Shown: one piece after another, positions 52,931 to 61,512 of the stretch | Layout: each line of letters begins with the position of its first letter | How positions within the stretch are numbered: position 1 is the first letter of the stretch | NCBI RefSeq assembly: GCF_024756275.1 | Contig: NZ_JANUGQ010000031.1 | Location: 1 to 64,000, forward strand | Source: Streptomyces pyxinae | GTDB taxonomy: Bacteria > Actinomycetota > Actinomycetes > Streptomycetales > Streptomycetaceae | Reading direction: 5' to 3' | Length of the DNA: 64,000 nt | Program-made: the position numbers and the translations under genes | The notes under the pieces: generated by a model | The model's input: only the letters and a program-made list of their open reading frames with translations | Told to the model about the DNA's origin: nothing | Database searches by the model: none

Positions 52931-53970
52931 TCGTCCTCCTCGGTCCGAGTGCGCTGGTCGATCGGTGCGCTGCGGTCGTACGGGTCGACCTCGGCACCGG
53001 TCGCGCCGGTCGGCCGGTCCGTCCCGAACGCCGGGGTGAAGTAGCCGGTCCGGGGGCCGCAGCCGCCATTGGTCATGTCGAGTTTGTACGAGACGAGCGA
53101 GAACGTTCCCGGCTCGGTGATCACCTTGTCAGGGTCGTCCCAGCTCATCACCACCTCGCGGCGGACGATCGTGCGCACGACCTCGTCGCTGCCCGGTGCG
53201 GCGGGCGTGACCGGGTAGACGAAGGTGACATCGGCGGTCACCTGGAGCGCACCGCGCTCGCCTTCCTGGTAGGTGAGCCGGCCGCGTGTCTTGATCACGT
53301 CTCCGACCAGGCGGGCCTGCGAGGTCCGGAAGCGGCTGAACAGCAGCAGGGGGTCGTTCGCTTCCCCGGGTGCCCGGAACGCGGTCCGAAGGTACGCCCG
53401 GACGTCCTCCTGGTGCGGGTTGATCAGCGCGATCGCCTTCTCGGGGCGCTCGCCCCGCAGTACCGCGGGATCCAGGCCGGACGCGACGAGGAAGGCCCGG
53501 CTCTGGTCGAGGGCGCGTGCCACCTGGGCCGTGCTCATCCACCCGGTCGCCCCGGCCGCCGGCACCGTGATCCCCGCCGCACCGCTCGCCCAGCGCGCCG
53601 CCGGGGATCCCCGGAACGGTTCGTCGAGGGTGGGCCGCGCGGCCGGCTCCGCCGCGGGTGCCCGCTCCGGGCGCCCGGTCTCGGCGGCCATCGGCTGAGC
53701 GCCGGGACGCTCGCCGCCGAACAGTGCGACGACCCGCTCCGGGACGAGCGCCATGACCAGCAGCACCACCGTCACCAGCAGGCCGGCCACGTACCAGCCC
53801 GTCCGCCGTCTCGGCCGGGCGGGCGCGTAGGTCCGCCACCCCGCCGGAGCAGCGGGCTGCTCCCGCAACCGGGCGGCCACGCCACGGGCTCGCGCCGACG
53901 GCTCCCTGGGCGCGTCCGCGACACCCGTCACCGACTCGCGCAGAAACCGCTCCCACTCCTCGTCGGACAC
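52906..53970 (-). CDS. Single-pass membrane protein, function unknown
   Basis: A 354-aa protein. It starts VSDEEWERFLRES, then a short cytoplasmic part, one TM helix (WYVAGLLVTVVLLVMALVPE, about residues 58-77), a Pro/Ala/Glu linker and a C-terminal domain of about 230 residues (AGWMSTAQVARALDQSRAFL-type, LINPHQEDVRAYLRTAF, FTFVYPVT-like TFVYPVTPAAPG). GTG 53970 is supported by GAGG at about 10 nt. Downstream immunity-like gene overlaps it. Similar membrane proteins occur next to secretion or polymorphic-toxin genes in other Streptomyces, but I cannot name a family here. Confidence 0.75.
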   Translation of the reverse strand: MSDEEWERFLRESVTGVADAPREPSARARGVAARLREQPAAPAGWRTYAPARPRRRTGWYVAGLLVTVVLLVMALVPERVVALFGGERPGAQPMAAETGRPERAPAAEPAARPTLDEPFRGSPAARWASGAAGITVPAAGATGWMSTAQVARALDQSRAFLVASGLDPAVLRGERPEKAIALINPHQEDVRAYLRTAFRAPGEANDPLLLFSRFRTSQARLVGDVIKTRGRLTYQEGERGALQVTADVTFVYPVTPAAPGSDEVVRTIVRREVVMSWDDPDKVITEPGTFSLVSYKLDMTNGGCGPRTGYFTPAFGTDRPTGATGAEVDPYDRSAPIDQRTRTEEDECGTASRS

Positions 53971-54152
53971 GGACGAACCGCCTCGATCCCCGGCCCCACC
54001 CACACCGATCTCCCCGTCTCGCCGTCCACCGCGGCCTCTTTTCCGGACCGCGCCCGCATGATCGCACAGCGCCGTGACAACGCTCGCGGTCCCCGCCCCG
54101 GTCCGCGAAGGACCCCGGACGTGGCGCCGATCACCTCCCGCCGAACGCCAGT

Positions 54153-54641
54153 TCAGCAGGTCTCGGTGTCCTTGACGGCATACAGGGTGACGGCGGTGTC
54201 GGTGGCGTAGGTGCCGGGAGCCGGGTCCTGGGAGCAGACGGTCCAGTTGCGGTCCATGATCTGAAGCCGCCCCTGGCCGGACGCGTCCTGGTCGTCCAGG
54301 ACGTAGAAGCCGACGGACTGGGCGGTGTCCTGCGCCTCCTGGAGATCCATGCCGGAGAAGTCCGGCAGGGCGGCGGGTCCGGAGCCGGAGCCCAGGCCGG
54401 AGCCACCGGCCGTCCCGGCGGCGGTCGCCTTCGTCGACGCCCGGGCCCCGGTGCCCTGCTGGAGAGCGCCCCCGTGGAGCTTGCTGACCTCGTCGGCCCC
54501 CGGGGAGGCGGGCGGCGGGGTGGCGGTCACGGTGACGACCGGCGCCGCCGTGCCCCCGCCCCCGCCCTCGCAGGCGGTGAGAGTGACGGCGGCGGCCGTG
54601 ATGACGACGGCGAGCGAAGCCGCGCGTGCGGTGCGGTGCGT
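54153..54641 (-). CDS. Small lipoprotein with PASTA-like domain, start codon unclear
   Basis: The secure part is 54153-54530 (125 aa), ending in a PASTA-like segment (LPDFSGMDLQEAQDTAQSVGFYVLDD, in part SGMDLQEAQDTAQSVGF; WTVCSQDPAPGTYATDTAVTLYAV). The same frame upstream to 54641 encodes RTARAASLAVVITAAAVTLTAC, a signal peptide with lipobox LTAC, but no ATG, GTG, TTG or CTG begins it; the codon where ATG is expected is ACG at 54639-54641. Either a mutated start or a non-standard one. PASTA domains bind peptidoglycan or antibiotics. Confidence 0.6.
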   Translation of the reverse strand, partial: THRTARAASLAVVITAAAVTLTACEGGGGGTAAPVVTVTATPPPASPGADEVSKLHGGALQQGTGARASTKATAAGTAGGSGLGSGSGPAALPDFSGMDLQEAQDTAQSVGFYVLDDQDASGQGRLQIMDRNWTVCSQDPAPGTYATDTAVTLYAVKDTETC

Positions 54642-54798
54642 GTTTCCCCCGGGAGTTGTGCGACGGCGTACAGGATCGCATCCCGCCGTAGGCCGCCCGG
54701 CACGGCCCGTGACCGCACCGCCGGCAACCGGCCCGCCCGAGGGCCCCGGGACCCGTCGACCCGGGCCGGCCCGAGCCCGGCGGCCGGACCCGCGCGGC

Positions 54799-56061
54799 CT
54801 ACGGCTCGGGGTCCGGGCCGCCGAGGCCGCTCAGGACGGCGCGGGCGCGGGTCTCGACGGGGTCGGCGGCGGTCGGGGGCGCGTCGGGGTCGGCGGCGGG
54901 GCCGGAGGCGGTCGGGGTGGCGGCCACGTCGGGGGTGAGGCCCTCGCCGTCGACGCCCCGGCCCGCCGGGGTGCGGTAGTGGCCGACCGTCAGTTCCGCG
55001 ACGGAGCCGTCGGGGAGGCGGCTGGGCAGCTGGACGGAACCCTTGCCGAAGGTGCGGCCGCCGACGGTGACCGCGCGGCCCCGGTCCTGGAGGGCGCCGG
55101 CCAGCAGTTCGGCCGCGCTCATGGTGCCGCCGTCCACCAGGGCCACCAGGGGCCGGCCGGTGTCGCCGCCCGGCTGGGCGTACAGGGCCTGCTCCTCGCC
55201 GTGCACGTCGTACGTGGCGACCAGGCCGCCGTCCAGGAAGGCGGAGGCCGCCGCGACCGCCTCGGTGACCAGGCCGCCGCCGTTGCCCCGCAGGTCCAGC
55301 AGCACCCCGGCGCCGGCCGGGGCGGTCCGTACCGCGTCCCGCACCCGCTGACCGGCGCCCCGGGTGAACTCGGCCACCGTGATCCGCACCGCCCCGTCGT
55401 CCAGCCGCTGCACGGTGACCGGGTCGGTGACCAGGCGGGCGCGGCGCAGGGTGGTGGTCCAGCCGCGCCCGTCCCGCTGGACGCCCAGCGTCACCGGGGT
55501 GCCCGGGGCCGCGTCCCGCGCGTCGCCCCGGAGCCGGGCGACCACCTCGGCGACGGGCAGCCCCTGGACCGGCCGGCCGTCCACGGCGCGGATCCGATCG
55601 CCGGGCCGGAGCCCCGCCCGCTCGGCCGGACCGCCGGGATGGAGGCGAGCCACCTCGACGCGGCCCGAGCGGTCCCGGCGGGCCGAGATGCCGACGCCGG
55701 TGTACGCCCCGTCGAGCGCCTCCTCGAACCGCGCGTAACCGGCCTCGTCGTACACCGCGCTCCAGCGGTCGCCGCTCCGGCCGACCACCTTCCCGGCGGC
55801 CTGCGCCCCGGACTTGCCGCCGGCCGCGGCGGCGGCCGCCACCCGGGCCAGCTCCTCGCGGTCCACCTGCCCCCGGGTGGCGCGGGCGTCCGTACCGCTC
55901 GCGGGGAGCGGGCGGGCCGCGTGCGCCGGCGTCCCGGCACCGGTCGGCAGGGCGCCGGCGACGACGGCGCCGGCCAGCACGCTCGCGCAGGCCAGTGCCA
56001 GGACCGCCCCGCTCCACCGGGCGGCGGGGCGGGGCCGGGTACAGAAGGCGGAGTCGGACAT
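54799..56061 (-). CDS. S41 (CtpA/Prc) carboxyl-terminal processing protease
   Basis: A 420-aa secreted protease: signal or anchor (WSGAVLALACASVLAGAVVAGAL), a PDZ domain (GVGISARRDRSGRVEVARLHPGGPAERAGLRPGDRIRAVDG, cited in part: GGPAERAGLRPGDRIRAVDG) and the S41 catalytic domain with Ser315 (GGTMSAAELL) and Lys340 (RTFGKGSVQ). It trims C-termini outside the membrane. ATG 56061 has no clear ribosome-binding site, so translation may be weak or leaderless. The Ala/Pro/Asp-rich tail is unusual. It follows the ftsEX operon in the same direction, behind a terminator-like hairpin. Confidence 0.9.
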   Translation of the reverse strand: MSDSAFCTRPRPAARWSGAVLALACASVLAGAVVAGALPTGAGTPAHAARPLPASGTDARATRGQVDREELARVAAAAAAGGKSGAQAAGKVVGRSGDRWSAVYDEAGYARFEEALDGAYTGVGISARRDRSGRVEVARLHPGGPAERAGLRPGDRIRAVDGRPVQGLPVAEVVARLRGDARDAAPGTPVTLGVQRDGRGWTTTLRRARLVTDPVTVQRLDDGAVRITVAEFTRGAGQRVRDAVRTAPAGAGVLLDLRGNGGGLVTEAVAAASAFLDGGLVATYDVHGEEQALYAQPGGDTGRPLVALVDGGTMSAAELLAGALQDRGRAVTVGGRTFGKGSVQLPSRLPDGSVAELTVGHYRTPAGRGVDGEGLTPDVAATPTASGPAADPDAPPTAADPVETRARAVLSGLGGPDPEP

Positions 56062-56086
56062 GGCGCCCACTGTAGGACAAGCGAAA

Positions 56087-56117
56087 GGCGCCGTACGGCG
56101 GTTGCCCATACGGCGCC
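56087..56117 (-). terminator. Terminator-like hairpin between ftsX and ctpA
   Basis: GGCGCCGTA and TACGGCGCC, perfect 9-bp arms with a 13-nt loop, about 126 nt past the ftsX stop. Confidence 0.55.
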
Positions 56118-56242
56118 AGGGACGCTTGTCACACCGTCAGCCCCTTGCGCCCGGCGAGCCGGACGGTGGCGGACGATGCCGGACGGTACGGGACCGGGAC
56201 GTCAGGACAGCGGGACGACGTCAGACCTTGAGGTGCGGGACC

Positions 56243-57160
56243 TCAGACCTTCAGGTACTTGCGCAGGGCCAGCGCGGCGGCGAGCGAGGGCATCAGCAGG
56301 CCGATCACCACCACCAGCGGCAGCACCGTGATCACCGCGTCCCAGCCGATGAAGTTGACCAGCGGCATGCTCTGCGCCAGGTTCAGCCCGGCGTCGATCA
56401 GGAAGTACCGGCCGAGCAGCAGCATCCCGCACGCCGCCACACCGCCGAGCAGCCCGGCGACGGCCGCCTCCATGATGAACGGCATCTGGATGTAGAAACT
56501 GGAGGCGCCGACCAGCCGCATGATGCCGGTCTCACGCCGTCGGCTGAACGCCGAGACCCGCACCGTGTTGACGATCAGCATCAGGGCGATCACCAGCATC
56601 AGCCCCATGACGAACAGCGCGGCGACGTTCATGCCGCGCATCATGTTGAAGAGGTTCTCCAGGATGCCCCGCTGGTCCACCACCGAGTAGACGCCCGCCC
56701 GCCCGGAGAACGCGGTGGCCACCACCTGGTATTTCTCCGGGTCCTTGAGCTTCACCCGGAACGACTCCTGCATCTGGTCCGGGGTGATGATGCTGGCGAG
56801 CGCGGTGTCGCCGTACTGGTCGCGGTAGTGCTTGTAGGCCTCGTCGGCGGTCTCGTAGTGGACGGTCTCGACGATGTCCAGCTTCTTGAGATCCGCCTCG
56901 ATCTCCTTCTTCTGCTGGGCGGTCACCGCGCCCTTGGTGCAACTGCCGCCCGCCGCGGCGTCGTTCTTGTTGCACAGGTAGATGGTGACATTGACCTTGT
57001 CGTACCAGTAGTCCTTCATCACGCTGACCTGCTCGCGCATGAGCAGCGCGCCGCCGAAGAGAGCGAGCGAGAGAGCCACGGAGACGATGACGGCGAAGGT
57101 CATCGTGAGATTGCGACGGAGACCCACACCGATCTCCGACAGTACGAACTGGGCGCGCAT
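56243..57160 (-). CDS. ftsX: FtsX cell-division permease-like protein
   Basis: A 305-aa membrane protein with four helices and a large extracytoplasmic loop (about residues 60-160, with two Cys in YLCNKNDAAAGGSCTKG that may form a disulfide). FtsX and FtsE form a type VII ABC complex that activates peptidoglycan hydrolases during division. Start ATG 57160 (MRAQFVLSEIGVGLRRN). It follows ftsE with a 96-nt gap, normal for the operon. Length as in other actinobacteria. Confidence 0.95.
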   Translation of the reverse strand: MRAQFVLSEIGVGLRRNLTMTFAVIVSVALSLALFGGALLMREQVSVMKDYWYDKVNVTIYLCNKNDAAAGGSCTKGAVTAQQKKEIEADLKKLDIVETVHYETADEAYKHYRDQYGDTALASIITPDQMQESFRVKLKDPEKYQVVATAFSGRAGVYSVVDQRGILENLFNMMRGMNVAALFVMGLMLVIALMLIVNTVRVSAFSRRRETGIMRLVGASSFYIQMPFIMEAAVAGLLGGVAACGMLLLGRYFLIDAGLNLAQSMPLVNFIGWDAVITVLPLVVVIGLLMPSLAAALALRKYLKV

Positions 57161-57256
57161 CGCGTGCGTTTCAGCCTTTCTTGCTGCTGCTCTACTACTG
57201 CTGCCGCCGCCGCCCGCCGCTCCTGGGCGGTGCCGGACGGTTCCGGGCGCTCGGTC

Positions 57257-57946
57257 TCAGTGCTGGTAGCCGTAGACGCCGCGCGCCTGGTCGCGCACGA
57301 GCCGGCCCTTCTCCAGCTCGATGACGCGCTTGCGCATCTGGTCCACGATGTTCTGGTCGTGGGTCGCCATCACCACGGTGGTGCCGGTCCGGTTGATCCG
57401 GTCCAGCAGCTTCATGATGCCGACCGAGGTCTGCGGGTCCAGGTTGCCGGTCGGCTCGTCGGCGATCAGCAGCATCGGCCGGTTGACGAACGCCCGGGCG
57501 ATCGCCACCCGCTGCTGCTCACCACCGGACAACTCGCCGGGTCTGCGGTCCTCCTTGCCGCCGAGCCCGACCAGGTCCAGCACCTGCGGCACGGCCTTGC
57601 GGATCTCGCCGCGCGGCTTGCCGATGACCTCCTGGGCGAAGGCCACGTTCTCCGCGACGGTCTTGTTGGGGAGGAGGCGGAAGTCCTGGAAGACGGTGCC
57701 GAGCTGGCGGCGCATGTGCGGCACCTTCCAGTTGGACAGCCGGGCGAGATCCTTGCCGAGGACGTGCACCGCGCCGTGGCTGGCGCGCTCCTCGCGCAGA
57801 AGCAGCCGCAGGAAGGTGGACTTCCCGGAGCCGGAGGACCCCACCAGGAAGACGAACTCACCCTTCTCGATCTCCAGGGAGACGTCCCTGAGCGCGGGGT
57901 GGTTCTGCTTCGGATAGGACTTGGAGACGTTGTCGAATCGGATCAC
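57257..57946 (-). CDS. ftsE: FtsE cell-division ATPase
   Basis: A 229-aa ABC ATPase: Walker A VGSSGSGKSTFL, signature LSGGEQQRVAIARAF, Walker B LLIADEPTGNLDP, H-loop MATHDQNIV. GTG 57946 starts VIRFDNVSKSYP. Partner of FtsX. Intact. Confidence 0.95.
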   Translation of the reverse strand: MIRFDNVSKSYPKQNHPALRDVSLEIEKGEFVFLVGSSGSGKSTFLRLLLREERASHGAVHVLGKDLARLSNWKVPHMRRQLGTVFQDFRLLPNKTVAENVAFAQEVIGKPRGEIRKAVPQVLDLVGLGGKEDRRPGELSGGEQQRVAIARAFVNRPMLLIADEPTGNLDPQTSVGIMKLLDRINRTGTTVVMATHDQNIVDQMRKRVIELEKGRLVRDQARGVYGYQH

Positions 57947-58466
57947 GGGTGCACCACGGTCGGCAGGGAGTAGGTGAGCGTGACCATACGCGACCGGGGA
58001 TGCCCGGCGCAGTCCCCGTCCCGCCTTGGCCCCCTTTGTCCGGCGGTTCGCCCCGCCCGTATGCCCGGCCGGCCCCCGGGACCGCACCCGGCCGCCCGCC
58101 CAGGTGCCCGCGGGCTCCCCCGCCCGTATGTCCGGAGGTTCCCCCGCCCTTGTGCCCGGTGGGTCGCGAGCCGGGCGCGCGGGGGTCTTTTCGCGCTTGT
58201 ACGGCTCCGAGGGGCGACGGCCGGGCCATCGGCGGGGCCGGCGGGCGGCGGGGCCCGGGCAGGACGTGCCGCCGTGCGCCCGTCGTACCCCGGTCGCGGG
58301 CCGGGTGAGACCGGGGAGAATCGGGCGGGACGCGCCTAAAATCGAGCGACCTGGCACAGTGGAAGAGGGGAACGCGACCGTTCCCCGAAGCGTTGTGCGG
58401 AGAGAACGTGAGCACAAGCCGTGTCCGCGGGGTATGCGGCTCCGCCGCGCGGGAGGAGGAGAGCGC

Positions 58467-58661
58467 ATGACCTGGGACCGACTGGTGTGCGCCAACTGCG
58501 CGGCGCCCGTCAGCGAGGGTCGCTGCCCCGTCTGCCGGGCCAACCGGGAGCGGCTGGAGCAGGAGGGCCCGTTCGCCGGGCTGAATCCGGCCGTGCTGCT
58601 GGCGCTGGTCGCGGTCCTGGTGGCCGCGGTGGCCCTGCTGGCGGCGCACCAGACGGTATAG
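58467..58661 (+). CDS. Zinc-ribbon single-TM peptide, 64 aa
   Basis: ATG 58467 follows a very strong GGGAGGAGGAGAG. Two CxxC pairs (CANC, CPVC) 13 residues apart form a zinc ribbon, followed by a hydrophobic helix (AVLLALVAVLVAAVALLAA). Small proteins of this layout occur next to ftsE in Streptomyces, function unknown. Divergent from ftsE. Confidence 0.75.
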   Translation: MTWDRLVCANCAAPVSEGRCPVCRANRERLEQEGPFAGLNPAVLLALVAVLVAAVALLAAHQTV

Positions 58662-58701
58662 ACCGCCCGCCCTGGGCAAGGACCCGGCGGACCTGAACGG
58701 A

Positions 58702-58743
58702 GGAGGGGCCCGGACACCGGTCGTACGGTGTCCGGGCCCCTCC
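58702..58743. terminator. Strong bidirectional terminator
   Basis: 18-bp perfect stem (GGAGGGGCCCGGACACCG / CGGTGTCCGGGCCCCTCC) with 6-nt loop, 40 nt past the zinc-ribbon gene and 75 nt past the surface-protein gene on the opposite strand. Confidence 0.9.
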
Positions 58744-58817
58744 GTGTGCGCGGATGGGCGCGGTAGTGGTGGCGCCTATGGCCTCAGGGGGCCGGACGGG
58801 GCGCCTCCGGGCCGGTC

Positions 58818-59813
58818 TCAGGCGGCCGCGCGGCCACCGGCGACGAGGCGCGGGAGCATCCGGAAGCCGATGCCACCAGCGATCATCGTCGCGGCCCCGA
58901 TCAGCAGGAACGAGGTCTCGCCGGCTCCGGTCGCGGCCAGCTCCTCCTTGGCCTCGCCCTGCTGCACCGGCTGCGAGCCGGCCGAGTCGGTGCTGGTGTT
59001 GTTGGCGGCGGCGTTGTCGACGCACTCGACGCCGTCCAGGCCCACGGCGCAGGCGCCGGAGTCGCCGTTGGGGACCGTGCCGCCGGAGCCGCCACCCGTC
59101 GCGGCGCTGCCGCCGGAGCCGGAGCCGCCGCTGGTCCCGGAGCCGCCGGTCCCGGAGCCACCGGTGGCGCTGCCGCCGCCGGAGCCGGAGCCGCCGCCCG
59201 TGGTGGGGTTCCCGCCGGTCTGGTCGCCACCCGTGGTGGGGTTGCCGCCGGTCTGGTTGCCGCCGGACGTGGTGTTGTTGCCGCCCGAGGTGGTGTCGTT
59301 ACCACCGGCGGACTCATTGCCACCGGCGGACTCGTTACCGCCCGCGGTCTCGTTACCACCGGCGGACTCATTGCCGCCCGCGGTCTCGTTACCACCGGCG
59401 GACTCATTGCCACCGGCGGACTCATTGCCGCCCGCGGTCTCATTGCCACCGGCGGTCTCGTTGCCACCGGCGGACTCGTTACCGCCCGCGGTCTCGTTAC
59501 CACCGGCAGTCTCATTGCCACCGGCGGACTCATTGCCGCCCGCGGTCTCGTTACCACCGGCAGTCTCGTTACCGCCCGCGGTCTCGTTGCCGCCGTCGAC
59601 TCCGCCGGCGGGGTCGGTGCCACCGGATTCGTCGCCACCGGTGTCGTCGCCGTCACCGACGCCGCCGCCGGGCGTCTCGCCGTCGAAGGCGGTCTTGTGG
59701 CTGTCGATCAGGCCGGTGGCCGAGGCGGCTCCAGCGGCGGTCAGGGACGCGCCGGCGGCGATCACCGCGCCGGCGACGATCCGCGCCACGCGGATCCGCG
59801 TCTTGTTGGTCAT
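58818..59813 (-). CDS. LAxTG-anchored repeat surface protein
   Basis: A 331-aa secreted protein. Signal peptide (RIVAGAVIAAGASLTAAGAASA), a region of 6-residue repeats GGNETA/GGNESA (about 16-17 units), then GGNDTTSGG, Gly/Ser-rich repeats, one Cys pair (CAVGLDGVEC), and a C-terminal sorting signal LAATGAG followed by a hydrophobic helix (FLLIGAATMIAGGIGF) and a basic tail (RLVAGGRAAA). LAxTG is the class E sortase motif in actinomycetes, so it is probably attached to peptidoglycan. ATG 59813 has GGGGG about 10 nt upstream. Repeat number may vary between strains. Confidence 0.88.
   Translation of the reverse strand: MTNKTRIRVARIVAGAVIAAGASLTAAGAASATGLIDSHKTAFDGETPGGGVGDGDDTGGDESGGTDPAGGVDGGNETAGGNETAGGNETAGGNESAGGNETAGGNETAGGNESAGGNETAGGNETAGGNESAGGNESAGGNETAGGNESAGGNETAGGNESAGGNESAGGNDTTSGGNNTTSGGNQTGGNPTTGGDQTGGNPTTGGGSGSGGGSATGGSGTGGSGTSGGSGSGGSAATGGGSGGTVPNGDSGACAVGLDGVECVDNAAANNTSTDSAGSQPVQQGEAKEELAATGAGETSFLLIGAATMIAGGIGFRMLPRLVAGGRAAA
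59304..59590. repeat. 18-bp coding minisatellite of the surface protein
   Basis: About 16 near-identical 18-bp units alternating (C/T)CATTGCCACCGGCGG(A/T)CT-type words on the plus strand; the coding strand alternates NETA and NESA units. Confidence 0.85.
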
Positions 59814-60264
59814 CTGGTTGCTACCCCCAGTAGCTCTGCGTCGATAGAGCTGCGCGCCGGGCGCGGACACTGAGGGCCTTGCTGCTCCGCCCCCGATCAC
59901 ACACGCCGCAGTCATGCGCATGCCGCGCGCCAGCTTTCCGGTTTCCCGGGGGCGCGTCAAGGCGGTTGCGCGCGCAATGCCCGAAATGGAGTGCTGTGCC
60001 TGAGCTGCGACGATGCAAGTGTGACCAACGCCGTGGCGAAGGGGACGAGAGGGCGACCGGGAAGCGGTTTCCTTGTCGACATAGCGCCAGGACGACCGAG
60101 TTGACGCTTGCGGCAGCGAAGTCATGAGCGGCTCGCGACGGTTGCGCCAGCCGCCACCGTCCGCCCGGACACCCGCAAGCGAAAGGCGCCCGGCCCCGGG
60201 GTGGGGCGGGCGCCGAACGGCGGGGCGGGACGGCCGGTCAGGCGCCGTCGCTCCGCCGCTTGTC
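59814..60264. other. Intergenic region, prfB to surface protein
   Basis: 451 bp, no gene. It holds the surface-protein promoter and the prfB terminator. TTGACGCTTGCGG is a possible -35 region near 60099. Confidence 0.5.
60185..60214 (-). terminator. prfB: Terminator of prfB
   Basis: GGCGCCCGgCCCC and GGGGCGGGCGCC pair with a one-base bulge, 51 nt past the prfB stop. Confidence 0.65.
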
Positions 60265-61374
60265 CTACTTCTCCGACTGCTTGCGCCAGCGGATGCCGGC
60301 CTCCAGGAAGCCGTCGATCTCACCGTCGAGCACGGACTGCGGGTTGCCGACCTCGAACTCCGTCCGCAGGTCCTTGACCATCTGGTACGGGTGGAGGACG
60401 TACGAACGCATCTGGTTGCCCCAGGAGTTGCCGCCGTCGCCCTTGAGGGCGTCCATCCGGGCCTGCTCCTCCTGGCGGCGGCGCTCCAGCAGCTTGGCCT
60501 GGAGGACGTTCATCGCGCTCGCCTTGTTCTGGATCTGGGAGCGCTCGTTCTGGCAGGAGACCACGATGCCGGTCGGGAGGTGGGTGATGCGCACTGCGGA
60601 GTCGGTGGTGTTGACGCCCTGGCCGCCGGGGCCGGAGGCGCGGTAGACGTCCACCCGCAGCTCGGTCTCGTCGATGTCGACGTGGTCGGACTGCTCGACG
60701 ACCGGCAGCACCTCGACACCCGCGAAGGAGGTCTGGCGGCGCCCCTGGTTGTCGAACGGGGAGATCCGGACCAGCCGGTGGGTGCCCTGCTCCACCGAGA
60801 GGGTGCCGTAGGCGTACGGGGCCTTGACGACGAAGGTGGTCGACTTGATGCCGGCCTCCTCCGCGAACGAGGTCTCGTAGATCTCGGTGCCGTACCCGTG
60901 CCGCTCGGCCCAGCGCAGATACATCCGCTGGAGCTGCTCGGCGAAGTCGGCGGCGTCCACCCCGCCCGCCTCGGCGCGGATGTTGACCAGCGCCTCGCGC
61001 TCGTCGTACTCGCCGGAGAGGAGGGTGCGGACCTCCATCTCGTCCAGCGCCTTGCGGACCGACACCAGCTCGGCCTCGGCCTCGGCGCGGGTGTCGGCGT
61101 CGTCCTCGGCCTCGGCGAGCTCGAAGAGCACCGCCAGGTCGTCGATCCGGGCCCGCAGCGCCTCGGTCTTGCGCACCTCGGCCTGGAGGTGCGAGAGACG
61201 GCTGGTGATCTTCTGCGCCGCCTCCGGGTCGTCCCACAGGGACGGGGCCGCGGCCTGCTCCTCGAGCACGGCGACGTCTGCCCTCAGCCGGTCGAGGTCC
61301 AGGACGGCCTCGATCGACCCCATGGTCGAGGAGAGGGACTTCAGCTCTTCGGATACATCGACGACTGCCACCAC
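60265..61374 (-). CDS. prfB: Peptide chain release factor 2
   Basis: A 369-aa release factor recognising UGA and UAA. The codon-reading motif SPF (VRISPFDNQGRR) and the GGQ peptidyl-transfer motif (ASGPGGQGVNTTDSAVR) are present. The gene reads in one frame throughout: no programmed +1 frameshift site is visible near codon 26. GTG 61374 starts VVAVVDVSEEL. Followed by terminator. Confidence 0.96.
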   Translation of the reverse strand: MVAVVDVSEELKSLSSTMGSIEAVLDLDRLRADVAVLEEQAAAPSLWDDPEAAQKITSRLSHLQAEVRKTEALRARIDDLAVLFELAEAEDDADTRAEAEAELVSVRKALDEMEVRTLLSGEYDEREALVNIRAEAGGVDAADFAEQLQRMYLRWAERHGYGTEIYETSFAEEAGIKSTTFVVKAPYAYGTLSVEQGTHRLVRISPFDNQGRRQTSFAGVEVLPVVEQSDHVDIDETELRVDVYRASGPGGQGVNTTDSAVRITHLPTGIVVSCQNERSQIQNKASAMNVLQAKLLERRRQEEQARMDALKGDGGNSWGNQMRSYVLHPYQMVKDLRTEFEVGNPQSVLDGEIDGFLEAGIRWRKQSEK

Positions 61375-61454
61375 ACCAGCGTAACGGCTGCCCGCGCCGG
61401 CCCGGCCCCGCCGGGGGCGGGAAGGGCGCGGACCGGGACGGAAGGGGACGGGGA

Positions 61455-61492
61455 CCCGTACCGGACTCGGCCCCGGCGGGGTCCGGTACGGG
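61455..61492 (-). terminator. Terminator of the first kinase gene
   Basis: 12-bp perfect stem CCCGTACCGGAC / GTCCGGTACGGG, 21 nt past the stop. Confidence 0.75.
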
Positions 61493-61512
61493 ACAGGACC
61501 GGGAGGGCCCGC

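Noticed and set aside
58810..59833. CRISPR-like array of 18-bp repeats
   Set aside because: Repeats are contiguous without unique spacers and encode a continuous protein.
60265..61374. Programmed +1 frameshift in prfB
   Set aside because: The gene reads in one frame without a TGA near codon 26.
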